Positions 8,203-15,967 of a stretch of DNA of 23,473 bases are shown here, in pieces; the stretch's first letter is position 1; each line of letters opens with the position of its first letter. The notes under the pieces were generated by a model. That model worked only from the letters and a program-made list of their open reading frames with translations, made no database searches and had not been told where the DNA came from. Where the stretch lies: contig JAJZGH010000040.1 in the NCBI GenBank assembly GCA_021798635.1, forward strand, positions 1 through 23,473. Reading direction: 5' to 3'. The stretch is from Planctomycetota bacterium (GTDB taxonomy: Bacteria; Planctomycetota; Phycisphaerae; WQYP01). The translations under genes and the position numbers were made by a program.

Positions 8203-9249
8203 TTATGCCATCGTTACAGTTTGCTGCGGATCAGCAATCGTTGTCATCGCCTGTGGCCCCATTTCGCTGCTGTGGCCGGGGAACGCCTTGGCCTTCGGAT
8301 CCAGTTGAATTTTAGCGTAATTCACCGCTGTTGCCGCCTCCCCAAAGCCCGTGGCAATGAGCTTGAGTTTGCCGGAAAATCCCGCAACGTCACCGGCTGC
8401 AAAAATCCCTTTCATATTGGTCTCCATCTGCTGGTTGACCAGAATGGATTGGCCTTCCTGCTTAATAGGCCAATTTTTGATAGCGCCCAGAGAACTGATA
8501 AAACCGAGCTGCGGAAGTATCGCATCAACCGCTATTGTCCGCTCTTCTTTTGTCTGGTTATTGGCCAGAACCGCACCCTTCAAAACATTATCGGCTATTA
8601 CCAGCTCTTTTAATTCCCAAAATGTTAAAATTGGAATGTTCAAGGCCAGAACCCTGGCCACACTGTCCTCATGGGCGCGAAATTGGTTGCGGCGGTGAAT
8701 AATGGAAATTTCGGATGCGATTCCATGTAAATTCATCGCCCAATCCAACGCGGAATCTCCGCCGCCGATGATCAACAGGCGCTTGCCGGAAAACGCCGCT
8801 TTAGAAGAAACCGCGTAGTAAATGCCTCTGTTTTCCCATTCTGCGGCATTTGGGAGCATGACTTTGCGGGGCTGAAAAGCTCCGGCCCCGGCGCAAATCA
8901 GCAGGGTTTTGGTGTAATGTTCCCCATGCTCCGAGCCAACAATGTAGCAATCCAGTGATTCATGCCGTTTTAGCGTTTTTACCGTCTCTGACAGATGCAC
9001 AGACGGATGATATTGCAATCCCTGTTCCATGAGGTCTTTGACCAGATCACGGGCAATAACCCTGGGAAAGCCGGCGACATCATAGATATATTTTTCCGGG
9101 TATAGCGTGGCCAATTGACCGCCGAGTTGATCCAGCGAATCGATGATTTTGGTTTTCATCTGCCGCAGGCCCGCATAATAAGCGGCGTACAGCCCCACGG
9201 GACCGCCGCCGATAATGGTCAAATCAAATATTTCCTGTGAGCCGCTCAT
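8203..9249 (-). CDS. Ferredoxin--NADP(+) reductase-like flavoprotein (YumC / TrxR-like type)
   Basis: The 348-aa protein has the two-dinucleotide-domain fold of thioredoxin reductase: FAD motif GGGPVG (14-19), QLGGQL (41-46), NAD(P)-binding IIGGGDSALDWA (160-171) and the C-terminal FAD motif IFAAGDVAGF. The redox CxxC of true thioredoxin reductases is absent; the region reads YYAVSSKAAF, as in the YumC type of ferredoxin/flavodoxin-NADP reductase. It would move electrons between NADPH and ferredoxin or flavodoxin in the cytoplasm. The C-terminal tail of about 25 residues after QLDPKAKAF is not part of the fold. An AT-rich 159-base gap separates it from the LOV gene upstream, so it may have its own promoter. 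Confidence 0.88.
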   Translation of the reverse strand: MSGSQEIFDLTIIGGGPVGLYAAYYAGLRQMKTKIIDSLDQLGGQLATLYPEKYIYDVAGFPRVIARDLVKDLMEQGLQYHPSVHLSETVKTLKRHESLDCYIVGSEHGEHYTKTLLICAGAGAFQPRKVMLPNAAEWENRGIYYAVSSKAAFSGKRLLIIGGGDSALDWAMNLHGIASEISIIHRRNQFRAHEDSVARVLALNIPILTFWELKELVIADNVLKGAVLANNQTKEERTIAVDAILPQLGFISSLGAIKNWPIKQEGQSILVNQQMETNMKGIFAAGDVAGFSGKLKLIATGFGEAATAVNYAKIQLDPKAKAFPGHSSEMGPQAMTTIADPQQTVTMA

Positions 9250-9408
9250 TCCAGCAGTCCCTTTCGCATCACAATCAGCCTTACGCTGATATTTTCCGCT
9301 TCCATTCTATCCAATTTCGATCAAGTTAAAAGCGTATTTGAATTTATAATATTCACAAAAACGATATTATAGTGGAGCTTTGGATCATGACTTGCCCCGC
9401 AGTGGATT

Positions 9409-11529
9409 TCAGGGTGCTGCTTGCAATGAAATTGCCGTGTCAATATCTTCGGCTGGCCCACTTAATACTTTGTGGACAAATTCCTCGCCGGGGATGGGGC
9501 GGGCAAAATAATAGCCTTGAAACAAGGGGCATCCACGTTCTTTGAGGAAATCAACATGCTGGATGGTTTCAACACCCTCGGCCACGACCTGCAGTCCGTG
9601 ATGGGTGGCGACAGCCAGAATCGCCTCCACCAGTGACGCATCATTTATATCCGTGGGGGCGTCCTGGATAAACGATTTATCAATTTTCAACTCCGTCAGC
9701 GGCAGTTTCTTCAAATACGCCAGCGACGAATAACCGGTTCCGAAATCATCAATGGAAAAGTGAACACCTAGCGCTTTAAGCTGCCGCATTTTTGAGATGG
9801 CTTCCGTGAGATTGTCAAAAACGACCGCCTCGGTAATTTCCAGAGTTAAAAGACTGGCCCTGGCACCGGTTTCCTGCAGAACCATCGCCACGCAATCTCG
9901 AAAATCCGGGCCGCGAAATTGCCGCGGACTGACGTTGACGGAGATGCGAATGGGCCTGCCGGCCTGCTCCATTGTTTTAATTGCCAGACACGCCTGCCTA
10001 AGCATCCATGTTCCCATGGGAACGATCAGTCCCGTATCTTCCGCGATAGGAATAAACGCCATGGGAGAAATCAAGCCCCCTTCTTTATTGTGCCACCGGA
10101 TTAACGCCTCGGCACCTATAATTTTCCCGGAGGCATTCACCTGACCTTGCAGGAACATGCGGAAATCCTGACGCTCCATGGCATCGCGCAAATCATGTTC
10201 CAGCGTAAGCCGCGCGCTGACGGCAGCCTGCATGGCAGGCTCAAAATAACAGACGCAGTTGCGTCCGGTTGCCTTGGCGCGGTACATCGCCGTGTCCGCC
10301 TGCTTAAGCAAGTCCGACGCTGATTCCACGCCCTTGGGAAAAAGCGTCACGCCGATGCTCGCGGCAATGTGATGCTGAAACTTACCGAGTACCACAGGCT
10401 CACAAATTGCTTTTTGGATTCGGGCGATCACGGCTTGTACCAGGTTCGCGGAAATTTCGGAATTATCGGATAGCGCCGGAAGCAGCAGGACAAATTCATC
10501 TCCGCCCAAGCGGCTGACCGTGTCTTCCCGCCGCTGGGCCTGCTGCAGCCGCGCAGCTATTTCCCGTAACAGATCATCGCCGACTTCGTGCCCCTCGGCA
10601 TCGTTGAGATTCTTAAAATTATCCAGATCAATAAATACCACCGCGCCAAAAACGTTATTTCTTTGCGCTACGGCTACAGCGGTCGTCAGCCGATCCAGAA
10701 ACAACCGTCGATTAGGCAATTCAGTTAATGGATCATAATAGGCCATGTGATCAATGCGGGCACTGACTGCCATTTGACCGGAAATGTCTTTTTGCGCACC
10801 GACAAAGTGTGTGATCATCCCGGCGTCATTGCGGAGCGGCGCAATATGCAGTTGGTTCCAGAATACCGTACCGTCTTTTTTAAAGTTTTGGAGAATCACC
10901 TCACAACAACGCCCTTCTTTCAGGGCTGATCTCACTTCATCAAGTCCCGGTTGATCGTGTTGCGTGCCTTGCAAAAAGCGGCAATTGCGGCCCAGCACCT
11001 CCGCCTGCGTGTAACCGGTCAAAAGTTCAAATGCCGGGTTGACATAAGAAATCGGCATGTCCGGCTGCTGCGCATCGGAAATTAGAATGCCGATGGTTGC
11101 CGCTTCCAAAGCTCGGTACGCCAGGCGCAGTGAATCTTCCGCCCGCCGGCGATCCGTAACATCATGGGCAATAATCAGATTTAGCCTTCGGCCCTTAAGT
11201 ACAATCGGATTGACGTAAACTTCTACATGCCGAATCTCCCCGGATTTGATACGATGCTGATTCATAAAAAAGTTGGTGACACCGGCCTTGGTTTCGTTAA
11301 ACTGCTGCTCTAATTTCTTCTGCCCCGCAATGTTAATATCCCAGATGCGCATCGTGCGCAATTGCTGGCGCGACCAACCCCAAAAGGTGCACGCGGCATT
11401 ATTAGCGTCAACAATATGGCCGTTCTCCGGGTCCAAAAGATACTCAATGGCCGGACTTTGATTAAATATTTGGAGGAACATATCTTTCTCGCCGGCGTCC
11501 CGGTACTGCAGTTCGCTGATGATCTCCAT
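9409..11529 (-). CDS. PAS-LOV-GGDEF-EAL protein: predicted blue-light-responsive cyclic-di-GMP enzyme
   Basis: A 706-aa soluble protein. An N-terminal PAS domain (about 15-125) is followed by a LOV domain (about 138-250) with the signature GRNCRFLQ; Cys183 is the flavin-adduct residue, and Asn215, Asn225 and Gln246 match the FMN contacts of known LOV domains. The GGDEF domain (about 265-430) has an intact GGDEF at 342-346 and an inhibitory-site RRED at 333-336, five residues upstream. The EAL domain (about 440-690) keeps EAL (474-476), Asn532, Glu564, DDFGTG (594-599), Lys615 and Glu651. Both synthesis and hydrolysis of c-di-GMP are therefore possible; which dominates cannot be seen. There are no membrane helices. 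GAGG precedes the ATG. Confidence 0.93.
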   Translation of the reverse strand: MEIISELQYRDAGEKDMFLQIFNQSPAIEYLLDPENGHIVDANNAACTFWGWSRQQLRTMRIWDINIAGQKKLEQQFNETKAGVTNFFMNQHRIKSGEIRHVEVYVNPIVLKGRRLNLIIAHDVTDRRRAEDSLRLAYRALEAATIGILISDAQQPDMPISYVNPAFELLTGYTQAEVLGRNCRFLQGTQHDQPGLDEVRSALKEGRCCEVILQNFKKDGTVFWNQLHIAPLRNDAGMITHFVGAQKDISGQMAVSARIDHMAYYDPLTELPNRRLFLDRLTTAVAVAQRNNVFGAVVFIDLDNFKNLNDAEGHEVGDDLLREIAARLQQAQRREDTVSRLGGDEFVLLLPALSDNSEISANLVQAVIARIQKAICEPVVLGKFQHHIAASIGVTLFPKGVESASDLLKQADTAMYRAKATGRNCVCYFEPAMQAAVSARLTLEHDLRDAMERQDFRMFLQGQVNASGKIIGAEALIRWHNKEGGLISPMAFIPIAEDTGLIVPMGTWMLRQACLAIKTMEQAGRPIRISVNVSPRQFRGPDFRDCVAMVLQETGARASLLTLEITEAVVFDNLTEAISKMRQLKALGVHFSIDDFGTGYSSLAYLKKLPLTELKIDKSFIQDAPTDINDASLVEAILAVATHHGLQVVAEGVETIQHVDFLKERGCPLFQGYYFARPIPGEEFVHKVLSGPAEDIDTAISLQAAP

Positions 11530-11861
11530 ACCTTGTCCTCAAATCGTGACTCGTATCAGAAACATGTGGCCTGAATCTGAAGCGAGGCAGAAAAATAGCG
11601 ACGCCAGCCAACTTCCATGAATTCAAAAATCCGACACGCCTTCAACTTTTCGGCAAGTGGCTGGCGGTTTGTTCGGGAATTCTCTGCCGTTTTCCTTTAA
11701 CTTTTGCCGCAGAGCCGTGCGCAAAATTCAAAGCGACCGATTTTTAGCCAGATCGTCCGCGCGCTGTATGTGATTGTGCCGGGCGATGAAGATTTTTCTT
11801 AAGATCTGTACTGCATGCCGCTCGGCACTAATCAACTGCTCTTATTTTAGCAGTCATCCTT

Positions 11862-11891
11862 GTTATCGGATCAAATATTGTTTCCGATAAC
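11862..11891. promoter_or_regulatory. 9-bp inverted repeat, candidate operator upstream of the LOV gene
   Basis: GTTATCGGA (11862-11870) and TCCGATAAC (11883-11891) are perfect inverted copies with a 12-base AT-rich spacer, so the half-site centres are 21 bases apart, about two helical turns. This suits a dimeric regulator better than a terminator, since no T-tract follows directly. It sits about 330 bases upstream of the LOV gene start, so its target is uncertain. Confidence 0.35.
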
Positions 11892-12000
11892 TTATTTTAT
11901 CACTTTTTAGTAAATTCGTATTAATGAATTATTATTGGTCGGAATGCGGTATCATTTCCCATCAGCGTCCGTAGCCGGCCATTATTATTGTTTGCAAGCT

Positions 12001-12026
12001 CTTCACATAGCCGCCGGCGCTGCCGG
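12001..12026 (+). repeat. Copy 2 of a dispersed intergenic repeat
   Basis: This stretch matches 110-135 at 24 of 26 positions, with the last 18 bases identical. The palindromic core is shorter here because the right arm diverges after GCCGG. On the minus strand it lies about 40 bases after the stop of the RnfD-like gene and could form a CCGGC/GCCGG hairpin, but no T-tract follows. Confidence 0.5.
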
Positions 12027-12064
12027 TTGTCGTGCAAATCGGAAAATTATGTCGGTACTAATCG

Positions 12065-13252
12065 TTATTCAAGCAGCCAGGGGCGGCGATGTAGAAGCAT
12101 ATCCAGGCCCGGGGAAATCGGTTGCAGCAGCAGCAACGCGGCGGTCGCGGGGGGCAGGGGTATGGCCATCCGATGCAACAAAGCGGCGGTTATTCCGGCG
12201 ATCACTAAAAACACGTTGCGGGCCACCGGTTCGATAGGCAAGGTGCCGGGCAACGCCAAAATGAATACCGATGCGAAGAGAAAATCCGAACTGCACAATT
12301 CATAAAATAGTAATGCGATCGACCTTTCCGGCGGGAGATACCACAATCCGCCGATGCTTTGCCAGAATTCATGATGCAGCACGCGCGGGGACAGCGGCCC
12401 CAAAATTAGCCCCACCACTACCGCAATTAAAAATAATGCCCACGCCTTCGGCGGCAGAATATGCCGATACGACAAATACAAGCCGGCAATAATAATTGCG
12501 AAAATGCCCACTGTCCCGATACGCCCCGCCACGCCACCCAGGAGCAGCGTTGGCGGTGATGGCAAATTCATGGCGAACATATTCTCTAACGCAACGCGGG
12601 CCTGAAGCCCCGCCGGATTGTCGGCAATTTTTCCCAACGTGCGCTGAATAACCTGTTCCGGTCGCGGTAACAACACCGCATCGACGCCCCTTTGAGGCGA
12701 TCTCTGCGGCCAGCGATATATTTGTGCGGGTATCGACCGATCAATGTCCCCGATCGTCAGATGATCTAACACCAGCACCGGCCAGCGTCCGGCGGGCAGG
12801 AATATCGCCGTCAGGGCCAGGGGTGCCAAAAGTGCAATATGAAACCGTTGTTTTCCCGGTAAACCCGCAATCCAAATGAGCATCACGATGCTTGCGCCCA
12901 TCACCGGTGCCCAATACCAGGCAAGCAGGGGGGCGGTCAGGCCTGAAGCAATCATCGTGTAGGCTATCGTATGGCTCCAGGATAGCAATTTGCCGCGCTC
13001 GGTAAATCGCGCCAAAAGAAAATGGGCAAAACCCGCCGCGGCCAGAGTCGTTAGAATAATCGCGGCCACGCGGAATCCAAATACCGCGATACCCCACAGC
13101 AGCGGCAAAAGCACCGATACGCTGATGGTTTGATAAAATTCCCGCCGTGCCACCGGCCAGGAAAGAAAAGGCCTTCCCTCACCGACGTTGGGAGGTGCCG
13201 CCGTCGGTGCCGGTCCGGGAGTATCGGGGATGGGAGGGGCTTTGGCCGTCAT
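12065..13252 (-). CDS. RnfD/NqrB-like membrane protein, divergent
   Basis: Start at ATG 13252, in an ATGA overlap with the RnfC-like stop; the frame continues upstream but only over the preceding gene. The 395-aa product has about nine to ten hydrophobic segments and a Pro-rich N-terminal tail. The segment LLLGGVAGRIGTVGIFAIIIAG (split here as LLLGGVAGRIGTVG then IFAIIIAG, 236-257) matches the conserved RnfD loop and following helix. Where RnfD normally carries the flavin-accepting Thr in a VDAV-S/T-GAT context, this protein reads VDAVLLPRP (190-198), so covalent FMN attachment looks lost. The NPFN-type motif of RnfD is also not visible. Rnf complexes move electrons between ferredoxin and NAD with ion pumping; here only C and D homologues are present. 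Confidence 0.75.
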   Translation of the reverse strand: MTAKAPPIPDTPGPAPTAAPPNVGEGRPFLSWPVARREFYQTISVSVLLPLLWGIAVFGFRVAAIILTTLAAAGFAHFLLARFTERGKLLSWSHTIAYTMIASGLTAPLLAWYWAPVMGASIVMLIWIAGLPGKQRFHIALLAPLALTAIFLPAGRWPVLVLDHLTIGDIDRSIPAQIYRWPQRSPQRGVDAVLLPRPEQVIQRTLGKIADNPAGLQARVALENMFAMNLPSPPTLLLGGVAGRIGTVGIFAIIIAGLYLSYRHILPPKAWALFLIAVVVGLILGPLSPRVLHHEFWQSIGGLWYLPPERSIALLFYELCSSDFLFASVFILALPGTLPIEPVARNVFLVIAGITAALLHRMAIPLPPATAALLLLQPISPGLDMLLHRRPWLLE

Positions 13253-14334
13253 GTCGAGACTCCCGGTTTGACAGATGGGGCATTGGCAGTTTTCAAGGAG
13301 TGAATCGTTGTTGCCAAAGCCAACCGCGACGGACACACATAACTGCATAGCCCGCAATCAATACAGGCCGAAGCCTCCTGTGCAGAAATCGCCGGTAAAC
13401 TATCAATCATGCGCACCTGTGCCATCAGGCCGGCCGGGTTCAAGCCTGCCGGACAGGCACTCACACACCAGCCGCAACGGATACAATCAACGGGCTGCTC
13501 AACCAGCGGCTGGGGCCGCAGCGAAATAATCCGTATCCACGGTTCCAAAACGGTCTGTTCCGGGTCTACCAGATCCCCGGCCATCATGCCGTTGATAATA
13601 CATTGCCGCTTCTGATAAACGATTCCGGCATCCGAGAAAATCTGCGACAGTGGTTGTCCCAGATTTGCCGCAATGAGTCGTGGCATGGCGTTGTGTGTGA
13701 ACAGCTCTACCGGACGCCAGTGGGGCACTCCACCGAATTCGATCCAGCAGCCTAATATCCAGCACGTCATGGGGTCCAGAAGAATAACGCCCGCGTCCGC
13801 CGGCGATGTATCAGGTTGAATTTTTAAGCCCAGTAAGGCGCGTAATAAAATGCTCGGATGCCCCAACGGATATCGATTAATCAATGGCCGAACAATAAAG
13901 GGGTGCTTTTTTGCCACAGCCCCCCATTGATACCGCATTTCAGATTCATCACGTGGAACCGCCAAAATGGCTCGGTCCGCCGATACACACCGTCGCACCA
14001 GATTCAAACCCGTGATCAACTGCGGCAATTCAAATTCACTTAACACCCGCGGAAGAATGGATTCCGGCTGCGGGGCCACCAGATTAAGTACCACATCACT
14101 TACTGGCCGGCCCGCAAGCTGATCCAGAAGAGCAGGTGCCCAGAGATCCTGGTGCCCTATCTTCAGTCGCTGCAGCACGTGCCGCAGCGCTTCCGGAGTT
14201 TCGGGCAGCAGCGTTGGAGGGGAACTCTCGGCGATGTCACGCGCGGGCCAGACCGGCGCATTCCATGCCGGTGGGCCGAAATAAAGCCCCCCGGGCACGT
14301 GCCGTGATTGCAATAACATTTTCCCCATGAACAT
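13249..14334 (-). CDS. RnfC-like iron-sulfur protein, shortened
   Basis: The C-terminus carries two 4Fe-4S motifs: Cys284, 287, 290, 294 (CIRCGWCVSACP) and Cys324, 327, 330, 334 (CIDCGLCSYVCP), arranged as in RnfC. The preceding INRYPLGHPSILLRALLG segment (152-169) matches the conserved RnfC region before the soluble-ligand-binding fold. At 361 aa it is shorter than typical RnfC, and the N-terminal Gly/His-Pro motif region is reduced to a weak HVPGGLYFGPP. Its stop overlaps the RnfD-like start (ATGA), so the two are co-translated. The exact start among three nearby ATG codons is uncertain. No rnfA, B, E or G is seen. It lies downstream of the globin gene but after a strong terminator, so it is probably transcribed separately. 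Confidence 0.78.
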   Translation of the reverse strand: MFMGKMLLQSRHVPGGLYFGPPAWNAPVWPARDIAESSPPTLLPETPEALRHVLQRLKIGHQDLWAPALLDQLAGRPVSDVVLNLVAPQPESILPRVLSEFELPQLITGLNLVRRCVSADRAILAVPRDESEMRYQWGAVAKKHPFIVRPLINRYPLGHPSILLRALLGLKIQPDTSPADAGVILLDPMTCWILGCWIEFGGVPHWRPVELFTHNAMPRLIAANLGQPLSQIFSDAGIVYQKRQCIINGMMAGDLVDPEQTVLEPWIRIISLRPQPLVEQPVDCIRCGWCVSACPAGLNPAGLMAQVRMIDSLPAISAQEASACIDCGLCSYVCPSRLALATTIHSLKTANAPSVKPGVST

Positions 14335-14481
14335 GATGGTCTCAGTTGCGCTGATTCCTGATCTTCACCACACGTGCTCTGCCAAGCCTGCAAATCAGGC
14401 ATGACAGCCAATTTTAGGCTTACCAATCTGCGATCTGCCAATAAATCCTGAGAAAAACCCCGCAGCGGTTAATCAACCTGC

Positions 14482-14508
14482 AAAAAAAGGCCGGTGTTGG
14501 CCGGCCTT
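14482..14508 (-). terminator. Rho-independent terminator of the globin gene
   Basis: Read on the minus strand, AAGGCCGG (14508-14501) pairs with CCGGCCTT (14494-14487) around a 6-base loop, and a run of seven T follows (14488-14482). It begins about 30 bases after the globin stop and is the clearest terminator in the window. Confidence 0.88.
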
Positions 14509-14540
14509 GAAAGAGTCTGATTGTTCCGGCCATACACGAT

Positions 14541-14999
14541 TCAATGGCCGACAACTTCTGATTTCTTCGGCATAAGAATTCCCAACAATTCGGATTGTGC
14601 CAGTTCCGGCACTTTTTCCTGCTTTAATGTAGCGCCGAGATCCTGGACAAAGGCGTTCCACTGAGCATCGGTAATGTTCATGCCCTTGTGAGCCTGAACC
14701 ATATCCGGGCCGGTATAAATTTGCGGGCCGCCGGATTTCTCGCCAATGTAGGCCACAATCTGGGTCTGCAAGTGCGCCAGATTGGCATGGGCAAAGGCTG
14801 CATTAATTCGATGATCCTTTCCGACCTTAATCAGAAACGCATGTACCACAGTGGTAATTCCGGATTGGCCGCCCAACTGTTCATACAGCGACGGGCCGTT
14901 CATCTGGGTCTGATTTTTAGCGCAGCCGCCTAAACCAATCGCTAGCGCCAGTGCTGCGAGAGTTCCCAACCCAGCCGACAACGTAGAAGTTTTTCGCAC
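14541..14999 (-). CDS. Exported lipoprotein truncated haemoglobin (group 1)
   Basis: I start at GTG 14999 because GGAAGGAG lies seven bases upstream and the product then begins VRKTSTL with a normal lipoprotein signal peptide ending in GLGGCAK; the frame could extend to 15086 but that adds 29 residues with no ribosome site. The mature part has the group 1 truncated-haemoglobin pattern: SLYEQLGGQSGI, then VVHAFL (helix B), YTGPDMVQAHKGMNIT with the proximal His in AHKG, and a helical C-terminus. The B10 Tyr usual in this group appears to be Leu (FL instead of FY). Haem binding is likely; O2, NO or redox sensing in the envelope is inference. It is a single gene between two separate units. Confidence 0.88.
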   Translation of the reverse strand: MRKTSTLSAGLGTLAALALAIGLGGCAKNQTQMNGPSLYEQLGGQSGITTVVHAFLIKVGKDHRINAAFAHANLAHLQTQIVAYIGEKSGGPQIYTGPDMVQAHKGMNITDAQWNAFVQDLGATLKQEKVPELAQSELLGILMPKKSEVVGH

Positions 15000-15194
15000 G
15001 GAAAAGCTCCTTCCAAAGGATCCACCCAGGCCGCCCCGGCTTTTGCCGGTGGATAGCGAGTCCCGGACCGCTGCTTTAGATAGCACGGAACAGTCAAACT
15101 GGCAAGTGCAAAAGGAAAAAAATAGCCCGGCACCGCCTTCCGCCTGCCGCGCTGCTGGAGCACGAATGCATTAATCGGGCAAATCAACTGGATG
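15000..15194. other. Gap between the disrupted DUF4276 gene and the globin gene
   Basis: This 195-base gap holds the strong Shine-Dalgarno of the globin gene at its low end and a CCGGC-TTTT-GCCGG hairpin at 15036-15049 without a T-tract. The globin promoter should lie here, but no clear -35/-10 pair was identified. Confidence 0.35.
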
Positions 15195-15967
15195 TCACCG
15201 ACTGCCGATAGCCGCCTCAAGGTCCCTGAACAGGCGTTGGCACCATTTGCAGTGTTTACGCACCTCATGCTGGTCGATGCACTTGAGTAACGCTGCCCCG
15301 TCGCGAATTTTCTTATACTCCCGTGCCGGAGTAGGCAGCACGGCCTGTCGAAGTGCATCCGCGACAGCCTCCTTCTGGCGGGTTTCAGCGTGGTCCGCTG
15401 CCGGAAGTTTCGTAATGTCAAGATTGCCCCCGAAGTGCCGCTTCAACCCTCCTGGATCTACTAGGAGCCTGTCCAAGTAATACGCTTGAAAAGTCGTAAG
15501 TGCTTGAAAAACACGGAGTTACGAATTTCAAGGCGTAAATACGTAAATCATTACAATCAAATGATTTACGTATTTTCAGGCCTGTTACTCGGACAGGCTC
15601 CTAGAAACCACGCCTCCATACACACAACCATCATCTGGCATTGCGCATCACCGGTGTTCGGCGGCTTGTGCCACCTGTCTGCCGGGCGGTTCAGCAGATG
15701 TGTCCACGGCGATGCCGAACTCGTCACCGGCTCCTCGGAATCCACCAAGAGGACATTGAAGACCGCCGGCTCGTTGGCCACAGCGTCCACGAACGCATCA
15801 TAAGTCTGACTGCGGCCGCCGCAGGGAATAAGCCGCCACTTCATTCTTTTCTGTCGCGCTAATTCCCGCACGGACTTGAGGAACTCCGAAAAGCCTTCGC
15901 GCAGCAAACTTTTCGTTGAGTTGGTATCTCCGCCTCCTTCAATATAAATGGCAATACTGTTTACCAA
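15195..15967 (-). pseudogene. DUF4276 (TOPRIM-like) partner of the ATPase, split by a MITE
   Basis: The intact gene would encode 210 aa. Start is TTG at 15967: AGGAGG lies six bases upstream and the start overlaps the last codons of the ATPase gene. The N-terminal half (122 residues) has IYIEGGGDT (7-15) and VLLVDSEEP (72-80), which look like TOPRIM Glu and acidic-pair motifs, then CMEAWFL, a DUF4276 hallmark. Right there a 138-bp element is inserted (15464-15601). The frame runs into the element and stops at 15566. The rest continues at 15461 down to 15195 with VDPGGLKRHFGG and REYKKIRDGAALL. Deleting 140 bases (element plus one TA copy) restores MEAWFL-VDPGGL in frame, so the disruption looks recent. 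Confidence 0.9.
15464..15601. mobile_element. 138-bp MITE-like element inserted in the DUF4276 gene
   Basis: The ends are inverted repeats of 17 bases with one mismatch: GGAGCCTGTCCAAGTAA (15464-15480) and the complement of TTACTCGGACAGGCTCC (15585-15601). A TA flanks each side (15462-15463 and 15602-15603), as in IS630/Tc1-like insertion. Because the outer base pairs are ambiguous, a 4-bp CTAG duplication with a 136-bp element gives the same ancestral sequence. Inside is a perfect 16-bp stem, 15537-15552 with 15560-15575, around a 7-base loop. No transposase is encoded, so it must be mobilised in trans by an IS with matching ends. The host gene reads through precisely once the element is removed. 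Confidence 0.9.

Larger units (their letters stand above)
11530..12064. other. 535-base intergenic region, AT-rich in its centre
   Basis: No convincing gene is present. The region must hold the promoter of the LOV c-di-GMP gene (minus strand). From about 11840 to 11945 it is AT-rich, with a small hairpin at 11836-11853 (CTGCT/AGCAG) and a 9-bp perfect inverted repeat at 11862-11891. A copy of the dispersed 26-bp repeat lies at 12001-12026, just after the RnfD-like gene. I could not place -35 and -10 boxes with confidence. Confidence 0.5.

Noticed and set aside
15486..15803. Plus-strand frame spanning part of the MITE and the DUF4276 gene
   Set aside because: It only arises from reading through the inserted element antisense to the gene; no transposase similarity.
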